Source: an uncultured Bacillota bacterium (GTDB taxonomy: Bacteria; Bacillota; Clostridia; Oscillospirales; Oscillospiraceae). Taken from it: a stretch of DNA of 64,000 nucleotides. The DNA lies in assembly GCA_947426945.1 (NCBI GenBank), contig CANEFX010000006.1:1-64000 (forward strand), read 5' to 3'. This document shows positions 42,633 through 50,004 of this stretch, in pieces. Numbering within the stretch: position 1 is the stretch's first letter; the number at the start of each line of letters is the position of its first letter. Position numbers and translations under genes: made by a program. The notes under the pieces were generated by a model. That model was not told where the DNA came from. It did not search any database and was given only the letters and a program-made list of their open reading frames with translations.

Positions 42633-43943
42633 ATGAAGAAAATTCTTGCGCTGGCTCTGGCCGCGGCCATGAGCCTGTCCCTCGCCGCCTGCGGCGGAAG
42701 CGGAAACCCGGACGGCAGCTCCGCCAACAACCCCGGCTCCGCCGGCAAGCCCAACACCGACGTGTCCACCCCCGTGGACAGCAAGTCCGACTTCAAGGTG
42801 GGCGCCGTCTACATCACCAGCCAGAACGACACCGCCGGCTACACCTTCCAGCACCACAGCGGCATCACCGCCGCCATGAAGGCCCTGGGGCTGGACCCCG
42901 CCGACCTGATCGTGGTGGACAACGTGCCTGACAATGACGACACCGCCGTGGCCACCGCCATCGACACCGTGGTCAATCAGGGGGCCGACATCGTATTCGG
43001 CATCTCCTTCGGCTACATCAACGCCATGGCGGAGAAGGCCGAGACATACCCCGACGTCATCTTCTCCCACGGCACCGGCTATATGGCCAACGACACCAAC
43101 TTCAACAACTACTTCGGCCGCATCTACCAGGCCCGCTACCTGGCCGGCATCGCCGCCGGCATGAAGTCCGCCGAGCTGGGCAACAACAGCATTGGCTACG
43201 TGGCCGCTTACAACCGGCAGTACGCCGAGACCTGTTCCGGCATCAATGCCTTCGCCCTGGGCGCCCAGTCCGCCAACCCCGACGCGGTGGTCCACGTGAA
43301 CGTGATCGACACCTGGGGGGACGAGGCCAAGGAGAAGCAGGCCGCCCAGGCCCTCATCGACGCCTATAACTGCTGCGTCATCTCCCAGCACTGCGACTCC
43401 GCCCAGCCCCAGCTGGTGGCCGCCCAGAACAACGTGTTTGGCTGTGGCTATAACTCCGACATGACCGAGCAGGCCCCCGGCGCCCACATGACCTCCGCCA
43501 TCTGGCACTGGAATGTGTACTATCAGACTGCCATCCAGGCCGCCATGGACTGCAACGGCGACGCCTCCAAGTTTGTAGAGAAGATGGGCGGCAACGCCTA
43601 CTACGCCGGCCTGGCCGAGGGCTTTGTGGATGCCTCCCCCCTGAACGAGTCCGTCGCCGCCCCCAACACCAAGGCCGTGATGGACGCTGTCCGGAACCTG
43701 ATCATCTCCGGCGAGTGGGACGTGTTCTCCGGTGTGAAGCTGAGCTACAACATTTCCGACGACGGCAAGGTGGAGATCATCAAGACCGACGCCCCCCTGA
43801 TGTCCGACGGTTATGAGCTGAAGGACGGCAAGGTTGTGGAGATGGCCAATCCCGAGATTGTCCCCGCCGGCGGCCCCTCCGTGGACGACGGGGTCATCAA
43901 GGGCAGCATGAACTATAACGTAGCGGGCGTGATCGAGGGGTAA
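42633..43943 (+). CDS. BMP-family substrate-binding lipoprotein (nucleoside importer)
   Basis: A 436-residue lipoprotein. The signal peptide ends in the lipobox LAAC (MKKILALALAAAMSLSLAAC, Cys 20), followed by a Ser/Asn/Gly-rich linker to about residue 50. The Bmp/PnrA fold then begins (DFKVGAVYITSQNDTAGYTFQHHSGI). Family stretches are ADIVFGISFGYINAMAEKAE near 110, YFGRIYQARYLAGIAAGMKSA near 165, GYVAAYNRQYAETCSGINAFALGAQS, and VISQHCDSAQPQL near 250. Such proteins bind purine nucleosides for an ABC importer. Strong AAGGAGG upstream. A terminator then a repeat element separate it from the ATPase gene, so the binding protein is probably expressed in excess. Confidence 0.93.
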   Translation: MKKILALALAAAMSLSLAACGGSGNPDGSSANNPGSAGKPNTDVSTPVDSKSDFKVGAVYITSQNDTAGYTFQHHSGITAAMKALGLDPADLIVVDNVPDNDDTAVATAIDTVVNQGADIVFGISFGYINAMAEKAETYPDVIFSHGTGYMANDTNFNNYFGRIYQARYLAGIAAGMKSAELGNNSIGYVAAYNRQYAETCSGINAFALGAQSANPDAVVHVNVIDTWGDEAKEKQAAQALIDAYNCCVISQHCDSAQPQLVAAQNNVFGCGYNSDMTEQAPGAHMTSAIWHWNVYYQTAIQAAMDCNGDASKFVEKMGGNAYYAGLAEGFVDASPLNESVAAPNTKAVMDAVRNLIISGEWDVFSGVKLSYNISDDGKVEIIKTDAPLMSDGYELKDGKVVEMANPEIVPAGGPSVDDGVIKGSMNYNVAGVIEG

Positions 43944-43973
43944 GTCCTCCGCCCAGACAACGCAGACCCGTAC

Positions 43974-44013
43974 CGGGCCGGCCGGAAGTTCCCGGTCGGC
44001 CCGTGTGTTTTAA
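43974..44013 (+). terminator. Terminator after the binding-protein gene
   Basis: CGGGCCGGCCGG, 6-base loop, CCGGTCGGCCCG, then TGTGTTTTAA. It probably lets only part of transcription reach the ATPase and permease genes. Confidence 0.7.
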
Positions 44014-44036
44014 GCGCAGGACCTGTAGGGAAGCGT

Positions 44037-44231
44037 AAAAGCCTCCTTTGACAAAGGAGGCGCCCCAGTGTGCACACTGGGGCGGAGGATTGTATTTTGG
44101 CGAAGCCAAAATGTGCGAAGCAAACGAGGTTACAGAGGGCGTTCCGTGTTTACTTCGTATGTTCGCTTCGCGAACGACAATCCTCAGTCAGCGCCTTTGC
44201 CAAAGGAGCCTTTCCCCTGCGGGGAACGAGA
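44037..44231. repeat. MITE-like nested palindromic repeat, copy 3 (longest)
   Basis: Starts with GCCTCCTTTGACAAAGGAGGC (44041-44061) and the perfect palindrome CGCCCCAGTGTGCACACTGGGGCG (44061-44084). Then GGAGGATTGT, a hairpin ATTTTGGC-GAA-GCCAAAAT (44094-44112), a hairpin GTTCGC-TTC-GCGAAC (44161-44175), ACAATCCTC as inverted partner of GGAGGATTGT, and finally CCTTTGCCAAAGG with CCCCTGCGGGG. It fills the 301-base gap between two importer genes. Confidence 0.75.
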
Positions 44232-44244
44232 GAGGAGAGAAGCA

Positions 44245-45828
44245 ATGGACCAGCAATACGCCATTGAGATGCGGGGCATCTGCAAGAGCTTTGGCAGCGT
44301 GGCCGCCAATAAGGATATCGACCTGAGCGTAAAGCCGGGGGAAATCCTGGCCCTGCTGGGAGAAAACGGTTCGGGCAAGACCACTTTGATGAACATGCTG
44401 TCGGGCATCTACAAGCCGGACAGCGGGTCCATTTTTGTGGACGGGCGGGAGGTGTCCATCAACTCCCCGGAGGACGCAAAGAAGCTGGGCATCGGCATGG
44501 TCCACCAGCATTTCAAGCTGGTGGATGTGTTCTCCGCCGCCGACAATATCTGGCTGGGGGACGACAAATCCGGACCGCTGCTGAAAAAGGACCGCTACGA
44601 CGTGATCCGGGACATGGCGAAGAAGTTCGGCTTTGACATCGATCCCCGGAAAAAGGTGTACAACATGGCGGTGTCGGAGAAGCAGACCCTGGAGATCGTC
44701 AAGGTGCTGTACTACGGGGCCAGGATCATTATCCTGGACGAGCCCACCGCCGTGCTCACCATTCAGGAGACCCAGAAGCTCTTTGGCGTGCTGCGCCGGA
44801 TGAAGGCATCGGGCCACGCCATTATTATCATCACCCACAAGCTCAATGAGGTGCTGGAGATATCCGATCGGGTGGCTATCCTCCGCAAGGGAGAGTACAT
44901 CTGCACCGTGGACACTTCCGCCACCAACGAGCAGCAGCTCACCGAGTATATGGTGGGCCGGAAGGTGGAGCTGAATATCGACCGCCCTGTGGTGGACAAG
45001 ACCCGGCCCCTGCTGGAGATCCGGGATCTGACGATTAAAAACGACGAGGGCGCGGTGGCCATCGACCACGTGAACTTCTACATCCGCGGGGGAGAGATTC
45101 TGGGGGTGGCGGGCATTGCCGGCTGCGGCCAGAAGGAACTGTGTGAGGCCATTGCCGGTCTGCGGCCCATCGAGAGCGGCCAGATGATCCACAAGGGGGA
45201 CAACATTGTGGGCTTGCCCCCCAAGGCGATTTTGGAAAAGGGCATCTCCATGTCCTTCATTCCAGAGGACCGGCTGGGCATGGGTCTGGCCCCCTCCATG
45301 TCCATTACGGACAATATGCTCTTGAAAAAATACGATCAGGCCAAAGGGCCTTTTGTGGACCGAAAGACCGGCCGGGCGGAGGCAAAGCAGGTGATCGCCG
45401 ACCTGGAGATTGTCACCCCCTCCACCGAGACGCCGGTACGCCGGCTGTCCGGGGGCAACGTGCAGAAGGTGCTGCTGGGCCGGGAGATCAAGGCCGGGCC
45501 CAACGTCATCGTCACCGCCTACCCTGTCCGGGGACTGGATATCAACTCCTCCTACGCCATTTATGACATTCTCAATACCCAGAAAAAGGACGGCGTGGGC
45601 ATCCTCTTTGTGGGAGAAGATCTGGACGTGATGCTCGGTCTGTGCGACAAAATCATGGTGCTGTGCCACGGAAAGGTTATGGGTGTGGTCCACGCCCACA
45701 AAACCACCAAGGAAGAGCTGGGCCTGATGATGACCGGAGCCCTGGACCTGACCCACAAATATGAGGACAAGCCCGCCGGCATTGCAAAGGACAGCCGGAT
45801 CGGGGAAAACGAGGAGGTGGAGGAATGA
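44245..45828 (+). CDS. ABC transporter ATPase, two-domain (nucleoside importer)
   Basis: A 527-residue tandem ATP-binding protein of the nucleoside/sugar (NupA/YufO, RbsA-like) type. Domain 1 (about 1-240): Walker A GENGSGKTTL near residue 37, Q-loop region MVHQHF, Walker B IIILDEPTAVLT near 160, switch HKL. Its signature motif is degenerate: AVSEKQTLEI where the family usually has S-V-G-x-Q-Q. Domain 2 (about 255-500): GVAGIAGCGQKELCEAIAGL, a normal signature RLSGGNVQKVLLGREI near 395 and Walker B NVIVTAYPVRGLD. The start ATG 44245 has AGAGGAG upstream. It overlaps the first permease by 4 bases. Confidence 0.93.
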   Translation: MDQQYAIEMRGICKSFGSVAANKDIDLSVKPGEILALLGENGSGKTTLMNMLSGIYKPDSGSIFVDGREVSINSPEDAKKLGIGMVHQHFKLVDVFSAADNIWLGDDKSGPLLKKDRYDVIRDMAKKFGFDIDPRKKVYNMAVSEKQTLEIVKVLYYGARIIILDEPTAVLTIQETQKLFGVLRRMKASGHAIIIITHKLNEVLEISDRVAILRKGEYICTVDTSATNEQQLTEYMVGRKVELNIDRPVVDKTRPLLEIRDLTIKNDEGAVAIDHVNFYIRGGEILGVAGIAGCGQKELCEAIAGLRPIESGQMIHKGDNIVGLPPKAILEKGISMSFIPEDRLGMGLAPSMSITDNMLLKKYDQAKGPFVDRKTGRAEAKQVIADLEIVTPSTETPVRRLSGGNVQKVLLGREIKAGPNVIVTAYPVRGLDINSSYAIYDILNTQKKDGVGILFVGEDLDVMLGLCDKIMVLCHGKVMGVVHAHKTTKEELGLMMTGALDLTHKYEDKPAGIAKDSRIGENEEVEE

Positions 45829-46946
45829 AGAATCGTCAGCCTCTTTTCCATGTGGTCAAGCGGGAGGACAGCCGTCCGGGCAGACAGCTTCTGGCCTATG
45901 TGACGGCGGTGGTCCTGGCGCTGGCCGTGGGCGCGGTGCTCCTGGCCGTCCAGGGGGTGGAGCCTCTCACCTTCTATAAGCAGATGCTCACCATGGGCAT
46001 CCCGGGCAGCCGTTACCCCTGGCGGGCGGTGGAGAACTTTATCAAGCTCTTCGTCCCACTGCTCATTGTCTCTCTGGCGCTGGCCCTGGCCTTTAAAATG
46101 CGTTTCTGGAACATTGGCGGCGAGGGGCAGTTTATCATGGGGGCCTTCTGGGCCGGCTTCGCGGCCATGAAGCTGGGGGAGATCCTGCCCAAGCCCGCCA
46201 TGGTGCTGGTCATGGCCCTGTGCGGCGCGGTGGGAGGCGGAATATACGGTCTCTTCGCAGCGGCGCTGAAGGTGCGCTTTGGCACCAATGAGACCCTGCT
46301 TACCCTGATGCTCAACTATATCGCGCTGTACTTCCTCCAGTTTTTTGCCGAGACCAAGGCCCCCTGGAACTTTTTTCTGGACCCGGAGTCCGCCCGGCCA
46401 AAATTTGCTAAATTCCCCGCCGGCGCCCAGATGGTCACCGTCCCCATTGGGCCCTTTAACCTGAATCTGTCCCTTGTGGCGGCTTTGGCGCTGTGTGTGT
46501 TGATCTTCGTCTATCTCAACTACACCAAGCGCGGCTATGAAATTTCCGTGGTGGGGGACAGCCCCAATACTGCCCGGTACGCCGGGATGCGGGTGGGAAG
46601 GATTGTTCTGCGCACCATTTTCCTCTCTGCGGCCCTTATCGGCATGGCGGGAGCCTTCCACATGTCCTCCGCCGGGGTGATGTCCGCCTCTCCCACCAAC
46701 GACGTGGGCTGGACCGGCATTGTGGTGGCCTGGCTGGCCAAGCTGAATACCCTGGGCATCCTGGCGGCCGCCCTGCTGATTACCGTACTCCAGTTCGGCT
46801 GTCAGACGGCCAGCGCCGCCTACCCCGCCATTGACGCCAACTTTGCCAACCTGCTCCAGGGCGTTATCCTGTTTATTGTGTTGGCGGCGGACTTCTTCAC
46901 CCGCTTCAGGCTGGTGCGGCGTGCCGGAAAGGAGGCGGTCAAATGA
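45825..46946 (+). CDS. ABC transporter permease 1 (nucleoside importer)
   Basis: A 373-residue inner-membrane permease of the BPD_transp_2 (branched-chain/ribose/nucleoside) family. After a short cytoplasmic N terminus there are about nine hydrophobic segments, for example LLAYVTAVVLALAVGAVLLAV (20-40) and the helix pair near 105-145. The family cytoplasmic EAA-like segment reads RYAGMRVGRIVLRTIFLSAALIGMAGAFH near 245-273, with a typical G-x-x-P-x-x-A-R-Y-A-G lead. The four-base overlaps on both sides (with the ATPase and permease 2) show one translationally coupled unit. Confidence 0.93.
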   Translation: MKNRQPLFHVVKREDSRPGRQLLAYVTAVVLALAVGAVLLAVQGVEPLTFYKQMLTMGIPGSRYPWRAVENFIKLFVPLLIVSLALALAFKMRFWNIGGEGQFIMGAFWAGFAAMKLGEILPKPAMVLVMALCGAVGGGIYGLFAAALKVRFGTNETLLTLMLNYIALYFLQFFAETKAPWNFFLDPESARPKFAKFPAGAQMVTVPIGPFNLNLSLVAALALCVLIFVYLNYTKRGYEISVVGDSPNTARYAGMRVGRIVLRTIFLSAALIGMAGAFHMSSAGVMSASPTNDVGWTGIVVAWLAKLNTLGILAAALLITVLQFGCQTASAAYPAIDANFANLLQGVILFIVLAADFFTRFRLVRRAGKEAVK

Positions 46947-47938
46947 ACGACCCCATCAATGTGCTGACGCTGTTTCTCTTTAATATTGTGCTGATTAATA
47001 TTCCCCTGCTCTATGGAACCGTGGGGGAGATCGTGGTGGAAAAATCCGGGAGCCTGGATTTGGGGGTAGAGGGCACCATGGCCGTGGGGGCCATGTTCGG
47101 TTACCTGGCCGGGTGCGCCGCCAACAGCCTGGCCGTGGGCCTGCTGGTCTCTTTTCTGACAGCGGGTCTGTGCGGCCTGCTCTTTGCGGTGCTGACCGTC
47201 TCCTTCCAGGCCAACCAGAACGTGACCGGCCTGACCATCACCACCTTTGGCCTGGGGCTGTACTTCTTTGTGGGTAAGGGCCTGGGGGAGCGCTGGCCTG
47301 CCATGACCGGCTCCGCCGCCCTGGTCAACGGTTTTTCTGCTTTTGAACTGCCCCTGCTGTCCAAAGTTCCCGTGGCGGGTAAGGTGTTCTTCTCCCAGAA
47401 TATCCTGGTCTACCTGGGAATTGCCATCGCCGTGCTGGTGTGGTGGTATCTGAATCATACCAAGACCGGTCTGCGCCTGCGGGCGGTGGGAGAGAATCCC
47501 GGCGCCGCCGACTCGGTAGGGGTGAATATCCTTCTGTATAAATATGTCCACCTCATAGCCGGGTCCGGGATTATGGGGCTGGGTGGGTTTTATATGGCCC
47601 TGAATATGAGCGGCTCCTTTGAGGGCTCCAACTGCTGGATCAACGGCTACGGCTGGATTGCCATTGCCCTGGTCATCTTTGCCAACTGGAACCCGGTGCT
47701 GGCCATTTTGGGCACTCTGGTCTTTGGCTTCTTCAACACCCTGCAGATTTACTCCGGGGCCCTGGCCGGGGCCTTTCCCGGCGGGCTGGGCTGGCTCAAC
47801 GCGGTTCCCGCCCAGCTGTTCAAGGCCCTGCCCTTTATCATCACCGCCATCGTCCTCATTGCCTCCTCTGTCCGCAAGCGGGAGGGATCCGGACAGCCCG
47901 CCGCCCTGGGCCTGAACTACTTCCGCGAGGAGCGATAA
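46943..47938 (+). CDS. ABC transporter permease 2 (nucleoside importer)
   Basis: A 331-residue second permease of the same family as permease 1, with eight or nine hydrophobic segments. Family stretches: LYGTVGEIVVEKSGSLDLGVEGTMAVGAMFG (residues 22-52, the conserved G-E-x-x-x-E-K-S-G-x-x-N/D-L-G-x-E-G), and LRAVGENPGAADSVGVNILLYKYVHLIAGSGIMGLGG near 185. Together with permease 1 it forms the channel. It starts in the ATGA overlap with permease 1 and is followed by a terminator hairpin. Confidence 0.93.
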   Translation: MNDPINVLTLFLFNIVLINIPLLYGTVGEIVVEKSGSLDLGVEGTMAVGAMFGYLAGCAANSLAVGLLVSFLTAGLCGLLFAVLTVSFQANQNVTGLTITTFGLGLYFFVGKGLGERWPAMTGSAALVNGFSAFELPLLSKVPVAGKVFFSQNILVYLGIAIAVLVWWYLNHTKTGLRLRAVGENPGAADSVGVNILLYKYVHLIAGSGIMGLGGFYMALNMSGSFEGSNCWINGYGWIAIALVIFANWNPVLAILGTLVFGFFNTLQIYSGALAGAFPGGLGWLNAVPAQLFKALPFIITAIVLIASSVRKREGSGQPAALGLNYFREER

Positions 47939-47965
47939 CAAAAAGGAATATTTTACATAAAAATA

Positions 47966-47995
47966 ACAGGAGCGTCCCGGCGGGGGCGCTCCTGT
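47966..47995 (+). terminator. Terminator after the importer operon
   Basis: ACAGGAGCG ... CGCTCCTGT with a 12-base GC-rich loop. A degenerate relative (AACAGGAGCGCCCC...) occurs after the XRE gene near 49399. Confidence 0.65.
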
Positions 47996-48000
47996 CTGTG

Positions 48001-48744
48001 TCACTGTGCCGCCTGGGGCTGAAGAGGCTGGGGTTTGCTCCGGGAGAAGCGGAGGCGGCCCAGCTGGAAGGCGGCGGCCAGGCAGGCGTGGGAGAAAAAT
48101 GTGGTCTGGTCAAACAAGGTGAAGCCGAGGAACCACCGGACGGGGTTGGAGGGAAAGTGTGCGCCAAAGGGGACCCCGCCGGTGACCAGGTCATAGAGCC
48201 GCCAAAGAAGAGGGACCGGCATAAGCCAGACATATAGGCCCAGGAACAGTGCGGCTCCGGCGGTGAGGAGGGCGTACTTTTTGTCCACCGGCCAGGTCTT
48301 GCTCCGCCAGGCGAAGGACAGCCCGATGACACCGCAGACGGAGAGGCGGAGGAGAAGGCCGACCAGATTAAAGGCGAGGCTGGGATACATGGCGAAGACG
48401 GAGACATCCCAGAGGAAAAGGGGGATATCGCACAGGAGGGTCACAGCCAGAATCCGCGAAACCAGCCGGAGCGCAGCGGTCCGCCGGAGCGCGGGCGGAG
48501 GGGAGACCGACTTCAGCAGCGGAGGAACTTCCGGCGGATCCGCCTCCAACGCGCCGTTGAGCAGTGCGTCCACGCTGACCCCGTAGAGCTTGCTCAGGGC
48601 CAGCAGATTCTCCGCCGAGGGCAGGGCGGCCCCCGTCTCCCACTTGGAGACGGTCTGCCGGGAGACCTCCAGCGCGTCCGCCAGCTCGATCTGAGACAGC
48701 CCCTGCCGCTTTCTGTAGTACTGCAAGGTTTCTTTCAGGTCCAT
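48001..48744 (-). CDS. XRE regulator fused to a membrane domain
   Basis: A 247-residue protein. Residues 1-63 are an XRE helix-turn-helix (YYRKRQGLSQIELADALEVSRQTVSKWETGAALPS). After a Pro-rich linker come four or five hydrophobic segments, for example ILAVTLLCDIPLFLWDVSVF (near 105), LLTAGAALFLGLYVWLMPVPLL (near 170) and a last one with FTLFDQTTFFSHACLAAAFQ. Membrane-tethered XRE proteins of this type are common in Clostridia and often sense envelope stress; the target is unknown. ATG 48744 has GGAGGTG 9 bases upstream. Confidence 0.88.
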   Translation of the reverse strand: MDLKETLQYYRKRQGLSQIELADALEVSRQTVSKWETGAALPSAENLLALSKLYGVSVDALLNGALEADPPEVPPLLKSVSPPPALRRTAALRLVSRILAVTLLCDIPLFLWDVSVFAMYPSLAFNLVGLLLRLSVCGVIGLSFAWRSKTWPVDKKYALLTAGAALFLGLYVWLMPVPLLWRLYDLVTGGVPFGAHFPSNPVRWFLGFTLFDQTTFFSHACLAAAFQLGRLRFSRSKPQPLQPQAAQ

Positions 48745-48775
48745 AAGCGACACCTCCAGGATTCAGATTAAATCT

Positions 48776-48804
48776 ATTTTAAGCCCTGCGGCGCCTTTTG
48801 GCAA
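48776..48804 (-). promoter_or_regulatory. Promoter of the XRE/membrane gene with overlapping palindrome
   Basis: Minus strand: TTGCCA (48804-48799), 17-base spacer, TAAAAT (48781-48776). The palindrome AGATTAAATCT (48765-48775) sits just downstream, a likely operator. Confidence 0.6.
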
Positions 48805-48818
48805 CCAACTTTAGTTTA

Positions 48819-48859
48819 CATCATCCGATTTTTTACGTTGCATCATCCGATTTTTACGG
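48819..48859. repeat. Tandem direct repeat CATCATCCGATTTTT
   Basis: Two copies of CATCATCCGATTTTT(T)ACG with a 22-base period (48819-48837 and 48841-48859). They lie upstream of the XRE/membrane promoter. Confidence 0.7.
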
Positions 48860-48906
48860 AAGAAGGCGGGAACGCCTTATGGAGGCGCTTATGCTTGTTC
48901 AATCTC

Positions 48907-49041
48907 TTAGTCCGGTTCGGTCGAGTCCAGGTACATCTCTTCCAGTTCCATCTGCAACTGCTCGATTTCCCTTGCCAGGTCGGTCAGGCGGTTAAACACG
49001 TGGTAGTAGAGCTTTTCGTAGATTTTGTCATCCGGTTCCAT
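48907..49041 (-). CDS. 44-residue acidic helical protein
   Basis: A small gene with an excellent ribosome-binding site (AAGGAGGAG 8 bases before the ATG). The product is MEPDDKIYEKLYYHVFNRLT then an amphipathic helix (DLAREIEQLQMELEEMYLDS) ending TEPD, 44 residues in all. It looks like a short two-helix protein able to form a coiled coil. It is divergent from the XRE gene at 49143, and the two share a 101-base gap with two palindromes. I do not recognise the family; similar tiny proteins are seen near regulators on Clostridia mobile elements. Confidence 0.65.
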   Translation of the reverse strand: MEPDDKIYEKLYYHVFNRLTDLAREIEQLQMELEEMYLDSTEPD

Positions 49042-49062
49042 AGCAACTCCTCCTTACTTCTA

Positions 49063-49085
49063 TTTTACCCGTTTACCCGGTAAAA
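49063..49085. promoter_or_regulatory. Palindrome in the divergent control region
   Basis: TTTTACC-N9-GGTAAAA, between the divergent 44-residue gene and XRE gene, near the 5' end of the former. Confidence 0.5.
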
Positions 49086-49104
49086 TCAAGAGCTTTTGTA
49101 AATA

Positions 49105-49123
49105 TTATCTGATTATCAGATAA
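49105..49123. promoter_or_regulatory. 19-bp perfect palindrome (operator) upstream of an XRE gene
   Basis: TTATCTGAT-T-ATCAGATAA: perfect 9-bp arms around a central T, 19 bases before the XRE start, overlapping the likely -10 or initiation region (TATTATCTG). Candidate autoregulatory operator. Confidence 0.65.
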
Positions 49124-49142
49124 ATTGCGAGGAGGAAGCCTT

Positions 49143-49400
49143 GTGCCAAAGAGGAGGAGCGTCGGTTCAGAAAACCTGATTGGGCAAAACGTGATCCTAC
49201 TCCGCAAGCGTGCGGGGATAAATCAGGATATGCTGCTCTCCAGATTGCAAGTACGGGGGATTGATATTAGTCAGACTACGCTTTCAGATATTGAGGGACA
49301 GAAGCGGAGAGTGTACGACAAGGAGCTGCTTGCGCTTGCCGATATTTTGGGCGTTTCGCTGGAGGAGCTGTTTCATCCGTCCTGTGTGGAAGAAGAATAA
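49143..49400 (+). CDS. XRE-family regulator (85 residues)
   Basis: An 85-residue helix-turn-helix protein. The HTH is LIGQNVILLRKRAGINQDMLLSRLQVRGIDISQTTLSDIEGQ, with the usual C-terminal ALADILGVSLEELFHPS. The ten-residue insertion LQVRGIDISQ within the HTH turn is typical of a phage/ICE-associated subgroup. The start is GTG 49143 with GAGGAGG 7 bases upstream; the frame is open from 49125. It lies downstream of the 19-bp palindrome, which it may bind. Confidence 0.85.
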   Translation: MPKRRSVGSENLIGQNVILLRKRAGINQDMLLSRLQVRGIDISQTTLSDIEGQKRRVYDKELLALADILGVSLEELFHPSCVEEE

Positions 49401-49431
49401 CAGGAGCGCCCCGGTGGGGCGGGGGTGTTCG

Positions 49432-49590
49432 TTATTTTTCTTTATAGATTGCGTTGAAAGACAATTCCCCTGCCAGTTTAAAAAGTGTATCCGACATAAC
49501 TTTTTCCGGGGAAAGGCCACCTGCCGTTTTTCCTGCTTTTTCATAAAAGTCAAATAAATATTCAGGAATTATCAAAGTTACCTTTTTCAT
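49432..49590 (-). CDS. 52-residue hypothetical protein
   Basis: A small minus-strand gene, 52 residues: starts MKKVTLIIPEYLFDFYEKAG, ends in LAGELSFNAIYKEK. The beginning resembles a ribbon-helix-helix strand (K-V-T-L-I-I-P) followed by helices, so it may be a small DNA-binding or antitoxin-like protein, but this is weak. Support for a real gene is a promoter just upstream (TTGACC-N16-TATAGT). The ribosome-binding site is poor (AGAAAGAAG). It is divergent from the 49718 XRE gene. Confidence 0.6.
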   Translation of the reverse strand: MKKVTLIIPEYLFDFYEKAGKTAGGLSPEKVMSDTLFKLAGELSFNAIYKEK

Positions 49591-49626
49591 CTGTATCAAG
49601 CTTCTTTCTAAAATTACTTTAAGGCA

Positions 49627-49654
49627 ACTATACTACATTTTTAAATGAGGTCAA
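49627..49654 (-). promoter_or_regulatory. Promoter of the 52-residue gene
   Basis: Minus strand: TTGACC (49654-49649), 16-base spacer, TATAGT (49632-49627). The -35 lies in a small palindrome GGTC-AAGC-GACC (49649-49660). Confidence 0.6.
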
Positions 49655-49717
49655 GCGACCCCATAAAGAAATCCCTCTGTTGGTATGCTAAAGATATACA
49701 AAAGGGGGCAGTATAGA

Positions 49718-49954
49718 ATGGTAAAGCCTGAAATTGTCGGTCGTGTCCTTACGGAATATCGGGAGCGCAAGGGTCTGACTCAGGATGTGCTCAGCGGGCT
49801 GGCTGGGCTGGACCGCACCCATTACAGCAAGCTGGAGCGTGGTCTGCGCAGCCCCACGCTGGACACACTTTTTAAAATCGGTCAGGCTCTGGATATTCCA
49901 CCTCATGTAATCCTCAAATCTGTTGAAGATGCACTCAAAGCTAGCGAAAAGTAA
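49718..49954 (+). CDS. XRE-family regulator (78 residues)
   Basis: A 78-residue helix-turn-helix protein, VGRVLTEYRERKGLTQDVLSGLAGLDRTHYSKLERGLRSPTLDTLFKIGQALDIPPHVIL. This is the classical XRE type found next to antitoxin or conjugative element genes. The ATG at 49718 has AAAGGGGGC upstream; the ORF could extend to 49685 but lacks a ribosome-binding site there. A strong terminator follows 3 bases after the stop. It is the third XRE-type gene in 2 kb. Confidence 0.88.
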   Translation: MVKPEIVGRVLTEYRERKGLTQDVLSGLAGLDRTHYSKLERGLRSPTLDTLFKIGQALDIPPHVILKSVEDALKASEK

Positions 49955-49997
49955 AAACGCCTCGTATTTTATTTGTAGTAAAATACGAGGCGTTTTT
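49953..49997. terminator. Strong bidirectional terminator
   Basis: AAAAACGCCTCGTATTTTA, 7-base loop, TAAAATACGAGGCGTTTTT: a 19-bp stem with flanking A and T runs. It separates the XRE island from convergent glyQS. Confidence 0.95.
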
Positions 49998-50004
49998 ATT
50001 TTAA

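Noticed and set aside
44068-44244. N-terminal extension of the importer ATPase into the repeat
   Set aside because: The frame is open but lies in the palindromic repeat; the ABC domain begins right after ATG 44245, which has a ribosome-binding site.
49284-49553. Minus-strand 89-codon frame overlapping the 85-residue XRE gene
   Set aside because: It overlaps the XRE gene and the better supported 52-residue gene, and has no ribosome-binding site.
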